From NCBI GenBank assembly GCA_019637645.1, contig JAHBVH010000002.1:1-64000 (forward strand): a stretch of DNA of 64,000 nt, read 5' to 3'. A program made the position numbers and the translations under genes. The first letter of the stretch is position 1. Each line of letters starts with the position of its first letter. Shown here piece by piece: positions 43,489 through 51,803 of this stretch. Origin of the DNA: Caldilineaceae bacterium. Lineage in GTDB: Bacteria; Chloroflexota; Anaerolineae; Caldilineales; Caldilineaceae. Below the pieces are notes generated by a model that saw nothing but the letters and a program-made list of their open reading frames with translations, ran no database searches and was not told the origin of the DNA.

Positions 43489-44817
43489 GTGAGATCTGGT
43501 TGGGCTGAAGCTGACATTACACCGCCATTGGGGTTGCCCATGGGGGGCCGTGGACCACGTTTTACGCCAGGGGCTGTGATTCTCGATCCGTTGCTGGCGC
43601 AAGTCTTGATCCTAGAAGATGATGCGGGTAACCAAACCCTGTGGGCTGCTGTTGATCAGCTTGGCGTGGATCGAGAAACTGGGAGCCGCTTGCGCTACGC
43701 CTTGGCTGAATGCACCGGGATTCCCTATGCCGCGGTGATTGTGAATTTTTCGCATACGCATAGCGGCCCGATGGCTAGCCTTGCCGCCTATGCTTCTCTG
43801 ATTCCCGCTTCGCCCGCGTTGCTGGCCTATGGTGAAGAACGCGATCGTACGATAGTGGGATTGGCGCAAAAGGCATTGGCTGCGCTACGTCCGGCTGCCA
43901 TCACTTTGCACCAAGGCAGCTCCCAAATTGGCATCAATCGGCGCAACCGGAATGCCCAGGGCGAGACGGCCATGTTACCCAATCGAGCGGGGCTCTATCT
44001 ACCCCAATTGCCCGTTTTTGATATTCGCACTGCGCAAGGGGGCCGCGCCTTACTCTTTACCCATGCTTGCCACCCCGTCATTGTCTACGGTCATGCTTGG
44101 GATGCGATTTCGGCAGAATACCCCGGCGTTTGTCGGCGGCAGTTGCGTCGCAACTTGGGGGAAAGTGTGCATTGTCAATTTATGCAGGGTTTTACTGGTA
44201 ACATCCGCCCGCGGATCGTGGCTGATTTCGCCGAGGGCCGTTTCCGCAAATCCACACCCGAGGATGTGGTGGCTACGGGTATCACCTTGGCCGAAGATGT
44301 CATGCGCGCCCTCACCTTGCCCGGCGAAGCGCTTCACCTCTCGCTCCAGGCGGCCCAAGGTTGGTTTTCGGCGCGGCGTGATGCGCAGGCGTTGCCGCCT
44401 ATCGAGCATTGGCAGGCGCTTGCTGCGTCGGACAATGAGCTGGATCATAACCTTGGCGCGTATTGGACGGCGCGCTATCGCGCCGGCACGTTGACCGTGG
44501 CCGAGCCTTGGCGCGTTGGCTTGCTCCAAGTGACGCCTACCCTCTGGATCGCTTGGTTCGCTGGGGAGCCGGTTGCGGAATGGTTGGGGCATGTACAGCA
44601 ATGGTTGGGGAGCGAGCGCATTCTTGGCTGGGGATACTGTCAGGATGTCTGTGGCTATATCCCAACCGACGAACTTCTGCCCGAAGGCGGTTACGAAGTG
44701 GTCGAATCCAACCGTTTTACGATCAGCGGGCCAGGTATCTTTGCGCCGGGCCTGAACGAAGCCGCCCGCCAAGCCTTTTTGGCCCTAGCCCGCCAACTTG
44801 AATTGGGCGAGGCGTGA
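43489..44817 (+). CDS. Neutral/alkaline ceramidase N-terminal-like hydrolase
   Basis: A 442-residue protein matching the N-terminal catalytic domain of neutral ceramidases: it opens GWAEADITPPLGLPMGGRG, has zinc-type histidines in NFSHTHSGP (His89, His91) and FTHACHPVIVYG, and a later CGYIPTDELL. No signal peptide is seen, so it acts in the cytosol, unlike secreted ceramidases. Such stand-alone proteins are common near sugar operons and probably cleave amides of amino sugars or glycolipids. The GTG at 43489 follows AAAGGAAA. Confidence 0.82.
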   Translation: MRSGWAEADITPPLGLPMGGRGPRFTPGAVILDPLLAQVLILEDDAGNQTLWAAVDQLGVDRETGSRLRYALAECTGIPYAAVIVNFSHTHSGPMASLAAYASLIPASPALLAYGEERDRTIVGLAQKALAALRPAAITLHQGSSQIGINRRNRNAQGETAMLPNRAGLYLPQLPVFDIRTAQGGRALLFTHACHPVIVYGHAWDAISAEYPGVCRRQLRRNLGESVHCQFMQGFTGNIRPRIVADFAEGRFRKSTPEDVVATGITLAEDVMRALTLPGEALHLSLQAAQGWFSARRDAQALPPIEHWQALAASDNELDHNLGAYWTARYRAGTLTVAEPWRVGLLQVTPTLWIAWFAGEPVAEWLGHVQQWLGSERILGWGYCQDVCGYIPTDELLPEGGYEVVESNRFTISGPGIFAPGLNEAARQAFLALARQLELGEA

Positions 44818-44851
44818 CGCCGTTGGACAAGCGCTGCGGGATAGGCTGATC

Positions 44852-45015
44852 GCCCGGCGCTGAAGCACCGGGCTAGTGAACAACGCCCGCTAATGAAGGG
44901 TAAGCAATGAAAGCGGTAGACCTTACTCGTGCGCTTTCGCGCACTTGACCGAGCAGGCGCTGAGTTCAATCCGCGCTGGTTTACCGAAGTTAATGGGTAA
45001 TCTTCATCAGCGGGC
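44852..45015. repeat. CAACGCCCGCT repeat element, copy 2, with extended secondary structure
   Basis: GCCCGG/CCGGGC (44852-44873) forms a first hairpin, followed by GAACAACGCCCGCT. The arm GCCCGCTAATGAAG (44885-44898) then pairs with CTTCATCAGCGGGC (45002-45015) with one mismatch. Inside, CGGTAGACC (44914-44922) pairs with GGTTTACCG (44978-44986), and GTGCGC-TTTC-GCGCAC (44929-44944) forms a compact hairpin. The region has no gene and fills most of the 319-bp gap between the ceramidase-like and deacetylase genes. Confidence 0.6.
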
Positions 45016-45048
45016 TTAGGAAGATTAAGAAATTAAAGTGGTAGAGAG

Positions 45049-45077
45049 CCCTGACAGGTTTTCAAAACCTGTCAGGG
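45049..45077 (+). terminator. CCTGACAGG-family hairpin
   Basis: CCCTGACAGGTTTT and its exact complement are separated by one base, so the real hairpin has about 12 pairs and a small AT loop. It lies 60 bp before the deacetylase start and may attenuate read-through from the transporter operon. Confidence 0.6.
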
Positions 45078-45136
45078 TTCTGGGGGTACCAACCAACTGC
45101 GTAAATGTTTCTCACCTTTCGCGAAGGAGCTAGCGC

Positions 45137-46897
45137 TTGACAACCGAATCGATGACTCGAACCTTAGCACCATTGGCCGTCTGTATTTTGCCGGAGCCCC
45201 GCTTAAATGCCTCGCGCACGGTGAGTTATCCGACTTATCTCCATGAGATCTTTGGTCACGCTGGCCTCTGTTACAGCCCTGTGGCTGTAAACGCGTTGGC
45301 CGACGCCTTACCGCAGCTATCGATTCTGGTCACTGTCGGTGAATATGCCCTATCACCTGAGTTGCTGGCCCAACTCCAAGCTTGGGTTGCGGCAGGTGGT
45401 CAGTGGATCGCGGTGGCTGGGGTCTGTGGCGCGGCGGAATTGTTTGGGGTCGCGCTAGAACCAGCCGCTTATCGGGGCTTTGGCGGTGGTGGCTCGAATA
45501 ATTTGGGCGAAGGCTATCTCCAGCCACTGATCGCGAGTCGGCTGCTGGAGCATATACCGCTCCCCTTGCACTTTTTCAATGGCTTGCCGGTGCAGGTGAC
45601 GGATGCAACCGTCCTTGCCACGGTGTTAGATAAGCATCAGCGCACCACCAACCGAGCCGCATTGACCATGAAAATGGTTGAGAAGGGCTGCTGTGTCTTG
45701 CTAACACCGGATCTAACGGGCACTGTGGTTCGCATCCAACAGGGGCTGAGCGTTACCCGCGATGGCGTCTCGGCGCCCGATGGTAGCGCCCCGGTGGGCG
45801 ATTCTGTGCTCAAGTCGGGGGACGGTGCGGTCTTGGATTGGATCTTTGATCGCCAGCCGGTGCCGGATATTCCAGGGCTCCACGCCTTTCTACAGCCCAT
45901 TGCTGATCTCTGGCGTGAACTCCTGTTGCGTACACTTTTTGATGCGCTGGAACGGGCCGATGTGCTTTTGCCCCTCTTGTGGCTCTACCCAGAGAATCGG
46001 CCTGCCCTGGCGCACCTCTCCCATGATACGGATCAGAATGATCCCGCATTGGGACAGAAGCTGCTGGAGGTTGTGGGCGAAGCAGGCATTCTTTCAACCT
46101 GGTGTGTGATTGTGCCGGGCTATCCGCCCGATCTAATGGCGCGTATTCAAGCCGCTGGTCATGAACTTGCCATGCACTACGATGCCATGAGCGATGATTG
46201 CCCGTGGAGCCATACCCTCTTTCATGAACAGTGGGAGACCTTGGTCGCGCTCTTTGGTCACAAACCAGTCAGCAATAAAAATCACTACTTGCGTTGGGAA
46301 GGTGACATCGACTTCTTCCAGTGGTGCGAAGAGCATGGGATTGAGCTCGATCAATCGAAAGGCGCTTCGAAAACTGGGGAAGCGGGCTACAATTTTGGCA
46401 CCTGTCACCTGGCGTTTCCGGTTGCCTTTGATGGCACGCCGTTGAATGTGTTGGAATTGCCAACACCGACGCAAGATTTCGAGATCTTTGCCCCGCATGC
46501 GCTCTTCTATCCGCTGCTTGACGCGGCCCTGCGCACGCATGGCGTTCTGCATCTGCTCTTTCACCCAGCCCATATTGCCAAGCCCGGCGTGGCCGATTCG
46601 ATTCTAACCGCCGTGGCGACCGCCCAAGAACAAGGTTTGGCGTGGTGGACCGCCGCCCAGCTCAATGCGTGGGAGCGCGCCCGTCGGCAAGCTGTTTGGC
46701 AATGGCAAGCGTCTGCCGCGGGCGCACCGAGCGTCCAATTACAGACAATTGCCCCTTTAGTCGATGCCACCATTCTTTGGCGTGGCCGTCCCGAACAAGC
46801 TCCGCCAACGGCGCTGCCCGTCCACCGTTGGGGCTTTGATTTCTATGCCATGCAAGTCACCTTACCGGCCAATAGCACAAGCGAGTGGTTGTTATAA
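45137..46897 (+). CDS. Two-domain protein: amidotransferase-like N-terminus and polysaccharide-deacetylase-like C-terminus
   Basis: A 586-residue protein. Residues 10-230 resemble the class I glutamine-amidotransferase-like fold found in beta-galactosidase trimerisation domains (LHEIFGHAGLCY, ILVTVGEYALSPELLAQLQAW, GGQWIAVAG). Residues 290-560 resemble NodB-type deacetylases: SHDTDQNDP with metal-binding Asp/His, GHELAMHYDAM and a final HLLFHPAHI. No signal peptide, so probably cytosolic. The start is a TTG at 45137, 7 bases after AAGGAG; ATG 45152 is too far from any binding site. I infer removal of an N-acyl group from an imported amino sugar. I do not recognise a characterised homologue of this architecture. 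Confidence 0.7.
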   Translation: MTTESMTRTLAPLAVCILPEPRLNASRTVSYPTYLHEIFGHAGLCYSPVAVNALADALPQLSILVTVGEYALSPELLAQLQAWVAAGGQWIAVAGVCGAAELFGVALEPAAYRGFGGGGSNNLGEGYLQPLIASRLLEHIPLPLHFFNGLPVQVTDATVLATVLDKHQRTTNRAALTMKMVEKGCCVLLTPDLTGTVVRIQQGLSVTRDGVSAPDGSAPVGDSVLKSGDGAVLDWIFDRQPVPDIPGLHAFLQPIADLWRELLLRTLFDALERADVLLPLLWLYPENRPALAHLSHDTDQNDPALGQKLLEVVGEAGILSTWCVIVPGYPPDLMARIQAAGHELAMHYDAMSDDCPWSHTLFHEQWETLVALFGHKPVSNKNHYLRWEGDIDFFQWCEEHGIELDQSKGASKTGEAGYNFGTCHLAFPVAFDGTPLNVLELPTPTQDFEIFAPHALFYPLLDAALRTHGVLHLLFHPAHIAKPGVADSILTAVATAQEQGLAWWTAAQLNAWERARRQAVWQWQASAAGAPSVQLQTIAPLVDATILWRGRPEQAPPTALPVHRWGFDFYAMQVTLPANSTSEWLL

Positions 46898-46927
46898 AAA
46901 CGTTACTTCTTGCAACCATTGAATAGG

Positions 46928-46944
46928 TTAGTTTGAAAAACGAA
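46928..46944. promoter_or_regulatory. Distal 17-bp ROK-type operator
   Basis: TTAGTTTGAAAAACGAA matches the operators at 35681, 35955 and 47098. It is 170 bp upstream of the proximal copy, about 16 helical turns, the same integral phasing as the pair in front of the oligopeptide transporter. Confidence 0.7.
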
Positions 46945-47055
46945 ATAATGTACCATGCTTTGGGCCGTTCCCGCCATCTTTCCGTCAAACCCATCTGATA
47001 GCGAGATTCTTTCGCAAAGTGGAGATAGCAAGCCGCTTTAACAGATTTTTGCGAG

Positions 47056-47114
47056 TTGACGAGGATCAGACGCTATGATAAACTACTGTTAACAGAGTTA
47101 GTTTGGTAACCGAA
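47056..47114 (+). promoter_or_regulatory. ROK gene promoter and proximal operator
   Basis: TTGACG (47056-47061), 17 bp, TAAACT (47079-47084), then operator TTAGTTTGGTAACCGAA (47098-47114) just past the expected start of transcription. This repeats the layout at 35915-35971 and indicates autoregulation. Confidence 0.77.
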
Positions 47115-47123
47115 CTTTTCACG

Positions 47124-48395
47124 ATGACTTCTTTCTTGGCAAATGCGGATGGCACGCGTCAGCACAACCACCGCTTAATTCTTGATCATATTCGTCAACG
47201 GGCTGATTTGTCCCGCAGCGACTTGGTGCGCCTAACGGGGTTGAGCAAGGCGACTGTGTCGGCGATTGTGGCTGAGTTGATCGAAATGGGGTTGGTGCAA
47301 GAGACTGGCAACCAAAATCCAACCGCTTCGAATAACTGGGTTGGTCGCCCGCGGATCTCCTTATCCCTTGTTCCCGATGCGCACTTTGCGTTGGGGGCCG
47401 AAGTCACGACCGAAGAATGTCGCGTGGTGTTGACCAACTTAAAGGCGGAGCCGATTCAACGCACAGCACGCGCCGTTGGCTCCACGGATCTATCGGTGCC
47501 GAGTTTATTGCAGATCTTAGAAGAGTGTGTCGCCGCCGTAAGTGATGGCATTGATCCGAGCCGTATTCTCGCCTTTGGCGTCTGTGTGCCTGGGATTGTT
47601 GATTCAGCGGCAGGTGTGGTCACCTTGTCGGTGATTCTAGCTTGGAAAAATGTCCCCTTTGCCCAAGAGCTACGTCAGCGCTTTCCCTTTCCGGTCGCGG
47701 TCTTCTCGCGTGGGAATGCCGCGACGTGGGGCGAACGCTGGTATGGGGCTGGGCGCGATGTAGACAATCTGCTCTACTTGCGGGTTGGCACGGCGGTGGT
47801 TGGCGGTTTGGTCATGGGGGGTCAGCCCTATTTGGGGCGTAACTATGGGGCTGGTGAATTAGGCCATATGACGGTGCAACCGGATGGCGCCTTATGCCGC
47901 TGTGGCAATCGTGGTTGTTTAGCTACCGTCGCCACCACCGATGCCCTCCTCAATCGCGTGCGGCAATTATTACGCAATGATCTGAACAATCCGCTGTGGA
48001 CAGCGATGCAACATAATTTTGACCATTTAACCTTGGCCGATGTGGTCGAAGCCGCCTATGCTCAGAATGGGGTGGCCCAACAAGCCTTGGCCGAGATGGG
48101 GCGCTGGCTTGGCGTGGCGCTGGCCTCGACGATTAATCTACTGAACCTGGAGATGGTCATTATCGGTGGTCCCCTGGCCTTGGCTGGTCATCATCTCTTA
48201 ACCCCCTTGCAAAATGAGCTTACACAACGAGCGTTGCCGACCCACTTAGCCAATTTACCGGTGGTTTTGTCCGCCCTCAAGGACGATGCCCCGGCTGTTG
48301 GTGCGGCTAGTTTGGTCCTGCACGACTTGTTTTCGCCCATTCCCCGTGCGTTATTACCTGTGTTGTCAATGGAAAAGAGTAATTTGCTGGTATAG
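47124..48395 (+). CDS. ROK family transcriptional regulator
   Basis: A 423-residue NagC/XylR-type regulator. The helix-turn-helix reads RSDLVRLTGLSKATVSAIV near residues 30-50, and the ROK domain has YLRVGTAVVGGLV and the zinc motif CRCGNRGC. The ATG at 47124 is preferred; a TTG 21 bp upstream lies inside the operator. It precedes the sugar ABC operon at 48499 in the same direction. The shared operators indicate that it controls itself and the oligopeptide-type transporter at 36108. Control of the downstream operon by read-through is likely, because no separate promoter is evident in the 103-bp gap. Confidence 0.9.
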   Translation: MTSFLANADGTRQHNHRLILDHIRQRADLSRSDLVRLTGLSKATVSAIVAELIEMGLVQETGNQNPTASNNWVGRPRISLSLVPDAHFALGAEVTTEECRVVLTNLKAEPIQRTARAVGSTDLSVPSLLQILEECVAAVSDGIDPSRILAFGVCVPGIVDSAAGVVTLSVILAWKNVPFAQELRQRFPFPVAVFSRGNAATWGERWYGAGRDVDNLLYLRVGTAVVGGLVMGGQPYLGRNYGAGELGHMTVQPDGALCRCGNRGCLATVATTDALLNRVRQLLRNDLNNPLWTAMQHNFDHLTLADVVEAAYAQNGVAQQALAEMGRWLGVALASTINLLNLEMVIIGGPLALAGHHLLTPLQNELTQRALPTHLANLPVVLSALKDDAPAVGAASLVLHDLFSPIPRALLPVLSMEKSNLLV

Positions 48396-48498
48396 CTGGC
48401 GTATTGATCCAGGATTGCCTACTGAGGCTCTCTTCTCTGCGCGCCGGATTTATTCATAGCTCACTGAGTTTTACTATCCAAAAAGGAGACCTTTGACC

Positions 48499-49821
48499 AT
48501 GAGACACACCTTGAGCCGCCGTGGATTTTTGCAAACGGTAAGTATCGGAACCGTTGGCGCTGCCTTAGCGGCTTGTGCACCGGTCGCTTCGACGCCAGCC
48601 GGTGAGCAAGCACCGGCTACCACGAAGCAAACTACTTATGTGTTTGATTATGATCCAACCGGCACTGACGCCTGGGTAACCGCCGATGCGGAGTTTGAGA
48701 AATACTTTACCGAAAAGTACCCCGAGATTGAACTGGTGCGCGAACAAGCGCCCTGGACCGGCTTTACCGAAAAGCTATTGACCTCGGTCGCTGGTGGCTC
48801 CAAGTATGATGTCATTTATGGCTATTGGGAGTGGCTGCCCTTACTGCGCGACAACAATGTGATTGGCCCCCTGGATGACCTGTTGGCCGCGGATAGTGAG
48901 ATCCCGGCCGATGATTTCTTTGACTATGCCAAAGAAACGGTGGATAACCAGATCTATGGGTTGGCCTGGTTCATCAGCGGTTGGCTCCACTGGTACAACA
49001 AAACGGTGGTGCAAGAAGCTGGCTATGCAGATCCCAAAGCCATGAACACCGCTGGCACCTGGGATTATACGGCATGGTTGCAATTTGCCAAGGACTTTAC
49101 CACCGAAGTCGATGGGACACCTCGCTTTGGCTATGACATGAACGCCACCCGTTCGCCAACCGCCTATATTATGCTGGCCTGGGCCAATGGCACTGAATTC
49201 TGGAATGAGGACTTTACGCAAAGTCGGGTAGACTCGCCCGAAAATATCCAACAGTGGAGCTGGTTGCAGCAGTTCTTTACCGAGGAACTTTCCCCAGCCC
49301 CTGGCACGGGCGCCCAAGAACAGGCCCCCGGCTTTACCAATGGGCGGGCGGTTGGGACCATGGCCGGTCAGTGGTATACCCGTAACATTGTCCAAGATGG
49401 TGCCGATCAGGCTTTTGAGATTGGCATGGTGCCCTTCCCCGTGGGACCTAGTGGGCAATACTCGGTCGCCGCGCTGAACTCCTTCTACTTTGGCAGCGCA
49501 CCGGCGAACCCCGAGGCCGCCTGGACCTGGTATAAAGAGCGCTCTTTCTCCGAAACAGCCGGTACGCTCTATGCGCCGATCGGTGGCAGCCGCTTCCCCT
49601 CGCGCAAGAGCATGGCCCCGACCACCCTCTACGCCTGGGAAGATACCGAAGTTTATGAAGCCGTGCGCCCAACCTTGCGCACCTATCGCACCAGCCCCAA
49701 GGAATCCGAATGGCTGACCTTGTGGCAAGCGGCCTGGGACGAAATGGTCCTAGCTACTCGCCCCATTGAAGAAATTCTTGGGCAATTAGCCGAAGAATCA
49801 GAAACCCTGGTCAACGGGTAA
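48499..49821 (+). CDS. Sugar ABC transporter substrate-binding lipoprotein
   Basis: A 440-residue family 1 solute-binding protein with a twin-arginine motif (LSRRGFLQ) and a lipobox ending at Cys26 (ALAAC), so probably a Tat-exported lipoprotein. Binding-lobe segments such as IYGLAWFISGWLHWYNKTVVQEAG are visible. Of two possible starts, ATG 48499 lies 10 bases and TTG 48493 only 4 bases after AAAAGGAG; I chose the ATG. The permease genes follow after a hairpin. Confidence 0.9.
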   Translation: MRHTLSRRGFLQTVSIGTVGAALAACAPVASTPAGEQAPATTKQTTYVFDYDPTGTDAWVTADAEFEKYFTEKYPEIELVREQAPWTGFTEKLLTSVAGGSKYDVIYGYWEWLPLLRDNNVIGPLDDLLAADSEIPADDFFDYAKETVDNQIYGLAWFISGWLHWYNKTVVQEAGYADPKAMNTAGTWDYTAWLQFAKDFTTEVDGTPRFGYDMNATRSPTAYIMLAWANGTEFWNEDFTQSRVDSPENIQQWSWLQQFFTEELSPAPGTGAQEQAPGFTNGRAVGTMAGQWYTRNIVQDGADQAFEIGMVPFPVGPSGQYSVAALNSFYFGSAPANPEAAWTWYKERSFSETAGTLYAPIGGSRFPSRKSMAPTTLYAWEDTEVYEAVRPTLRTYRTSPKESEWLTLWQAAWDEMVLATRPIEEILGQLAEESETLVNG

Positions 49822-49828
49822 GTACTCG

Positions 49829-49861
49829 AGACCTGACAGGTTTTCTGAACCTGTCAGGTCT
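49829..49861 (+). terminator. CCTGACAGG-family hairpin between binding-protein and permease genes
   Basis: AGACCTGACAGGTT pairs with AACCTGTCAGGTCT around a 5-nt loop, 7 bp after the binding-protein stop. The stem sequence is nearly that at 38126 with the arms swapped. Confidence 0.7.
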
Positions 49862-49901
49862 TGGATCAAAGTTGATGTCAGCATACGCGGAAAGGTCAGC
49901 C

Positions 49902-50813
49902 ATGACAACGAATCTAAAGATCCAGCGCGGCTCCCTTGCCCGACGCGAAGCGTGGGAAGGGCGGCTCTATATTCTACCCTGGCTGGTGGGCTTTCTGCTC
50001 TTTACTATTGGCCCGATGTTGGCCTCGATCTACTTCTCATTCACCGAGTATTCGGTGCTATCGGGGGCGGAATGGCTCGGGCTGAAAAACTATACCGATA
50101 TCTTTGTGAAGGATCGGCTCTTTCGGCTCAGTTTGATCAACACCTTCTATTTTGTGGCGTTGTCCGTGCCCCTGAATTTGCTGGCTTCGTTTTTGGTGGC
50201 GTTGCTTCTAAGTGTCAACGTGCGGGGGATCAACGTCTACCGCACGCTCTATTATCTGCCGGTCATCACGCCAGCGGTGGCGAGTTCGCTCACATGGAGC
50301 TTGCTCTTTTCGGGTGATTTTGGGTTGGTCAATGCCTTCTTACGCAGTGTGGGGTTGCCAACCTTTAACTGGTTGTATGATCCCCAGATCACCAAGCTGG
50401 TCTTTGTGGTGATGAATTTGTGGGGCATTGGCGGCAGTGTGATCATCTTTTTGGCTGGGTTAAAGAATGTACCGCAGTCGTTGTACGAGGCGGCCCATAT
50501 TGATGGCGCGGGGGCTTGGCGACGTTTTGTCCATATAACCATCCCCATGATGACGCCCTTGGTCTTCTTTAACCTGATCCTCGGCATCATCGGCACCTTT
50601 CAGGTCTTTACGGGTGCCTATATCATCACCGCCGGCGGACCCGCCAATTCGACCTTGTTCTATGTACTCTATCTTTACAACAACGCGTTCAAGTTTTTCA
50701 AAATGGGATATGCCTCGGCCCTGGCCTGGATTCTCTTTTTGATCATTCTTGCTTTTACCTTGTTGCAACTGCGCATGGCGCGCATGTGGGTCTATTACGA
50801 AGCTGAGCGCTAA
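49902..50813 (+). CDS. Sugar ABC transporter permease (MalF-like)
   Basis: A 303-residue inner-membrane permease with six predicted helices (first: LPWLVGFLLFTIGPMLASIY) and EAA loop LYEAAHIDGAGAWRRF followed by IPMMTP. The ATG at 49902 follows AAAGG; the frame is open 10 codons further upstream. The MalG-like partner follows after 26 bp. Confidence 0.93.
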   Translation: MTTNLKIQRGSLARREAWEGRLYILPWLVGFLLFTIGPMLASIYFSFTEYSVLSGAEWLGLKNYTDIFVKDRLFRLSLINTFYFVALSVPLNLLASFLVALLLSVNVRGINVYRTLYYLPVITPAVASSLTWSLLFSGDFGLVNAFLRSVGLPTFNWLYDPQITKLVFVVMNLWGIGGSVIIFLAGLKNVPQSLYEAAHIDGAGAWRRFVHITIPMMTPLVFFNLILGIIGTFQVFTGAYIITAGGPANSTLFYVLYLYNNAFKFFKMGYASALAWILFLIILAFTLLQLRMARMWVYYEAER

Positions 50814-50839
50814 GCGCCTGTCTCGATAAGGGAGAAATC

Positions 50840-51760
50840 ATGATGCAACGCGCGATTGTTAAACCAGCCTTGACCAATCAAGTCCCCGTCGTGATGCCCC
50901 CATCGCGCGCGGCACGTCTGTTTACCCTGCTTCTGCGTTGGCTGGGGGCAAGCGCCTTTTATCTGCTGCTCACCGTCATTGCCTTCCTCTTTTTGTTGCC
51001 GACGCTTTGGATGATCAGCACGTCGCTCAAGGCCGATGGGCAAATTTTTGCCTACCCGCCCCGGCTACTGCCTGACCCCATTCTGTGGGAGAACTATCCT
51101 GTCGCGATCCAGAAGTTTCCCTTTTGGCTCTACTTGCGCAATTCGGTCATTGTGACCGCCGTGGCGACCCTGGGGACGGTGCTTTCCGCAAGTTTGGTGG
51201 CCTTTGGCTTTGCTCGCCGCCGCTTCCCCGAGCGTGAGTGGCTCTTTGGGATTTTGCTCTCGACGATGATGTTGCCCTCGATCGTAACGTTGATCCCGAC
51301 CTTTGTGCTCTTTAGTAATTTGGGCTGGGTCAACACCTTTCTTCCCCTGACCTTACCTGCCTTTTTTGGTGGGGGTGCTTTCAATATTTTCCTGTTGCGT
51401 CAGTTCTATCGAACGCTGCCCTACGATTATGACGAAGCTGCCTATATTGATGGCGCCTCTAGTTGGCGTGTCTGGTGGTCGATTGTCGTGCCCTTTTCCA
51501 AAGCACCGCTGGCCGTCATCACGGTCTTTACCATCCTAGCCAGTTGGAATGATTTTATGGGGCCTTTGATCTATATGAACAAGCCCCACATGCGCACCTT
51601 AGCACTGGGGCTCCAATTTTTTCGGGATCAATTTGTGACCCAATGGGGCTATTTGATGGCGGCCTCGACGCTGACCCTCATTCCGGTTCTGATCCTCTTT
51701 GCCGTAGCCCAACGCTATTTCATGGAAGGTATTTTGCTCACGGGCCTCTCTGGTCGCTAG
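50840..51760 (+). CDS. Sugar ABC transporter permease (MalG-like)
   Basis: A 306-residue inner-membrane permease with six predicted helices and EAA loop YDEAAYIDGASSWRVWW; the C-terminus ends MEGILLTGLSG. GGGAGA lies before the ATG, and a second ATG follows at once. It forms the channel with the preceding protein. No ATPase gene follows; the operon goes straight on to enzymes. Confidence 0.93.
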   Translation: MMQRAIVKPALTNQVPVVMPPSRAARLFTLLLRWLGASAFYLLLTVIAFLFLLPTLWMISTSLKADGQIFAYPPRLLPDPILWENYPVAIQKFPFWLYLRNSVIVTAVATLGTVLSASLVAFGFARRRFPEREWLFGILLSTMMLPSIVTLIPTFVLFSNLGWVNTFLPLTLPAFFGGGAFNIFLLRQFYRTLPYDYDEAAYIDGASSWRVWWSIVVPFSKAPLAVITVFTILASWNDFMGPLIYMNKPHMRTLALGLQFFRDQFVTQWGYLMAASTLTLIPVLILFAVAQRYFMEGILLTGLSGR

Positions 51761-51803
51761 AGTTTTCTATCGGACGGAACAATTAAACCAAAGGATTAAA
51801 TTG

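Noticed and set aside
44914..44986. tRNA-like fold with a GTTCAATCC segment resembling a T loop
   Set aside because: The five bases on either side of the loop do not pair, the spacing does not fit a cloverleaf and there is no anticodon arm.
48841..49728. Minus-strand open frame of 295 codons opposite a binding-protein gene
   Set aside because: Same reasoning: no binding site, no domain, and the plus-strand gene is certain.
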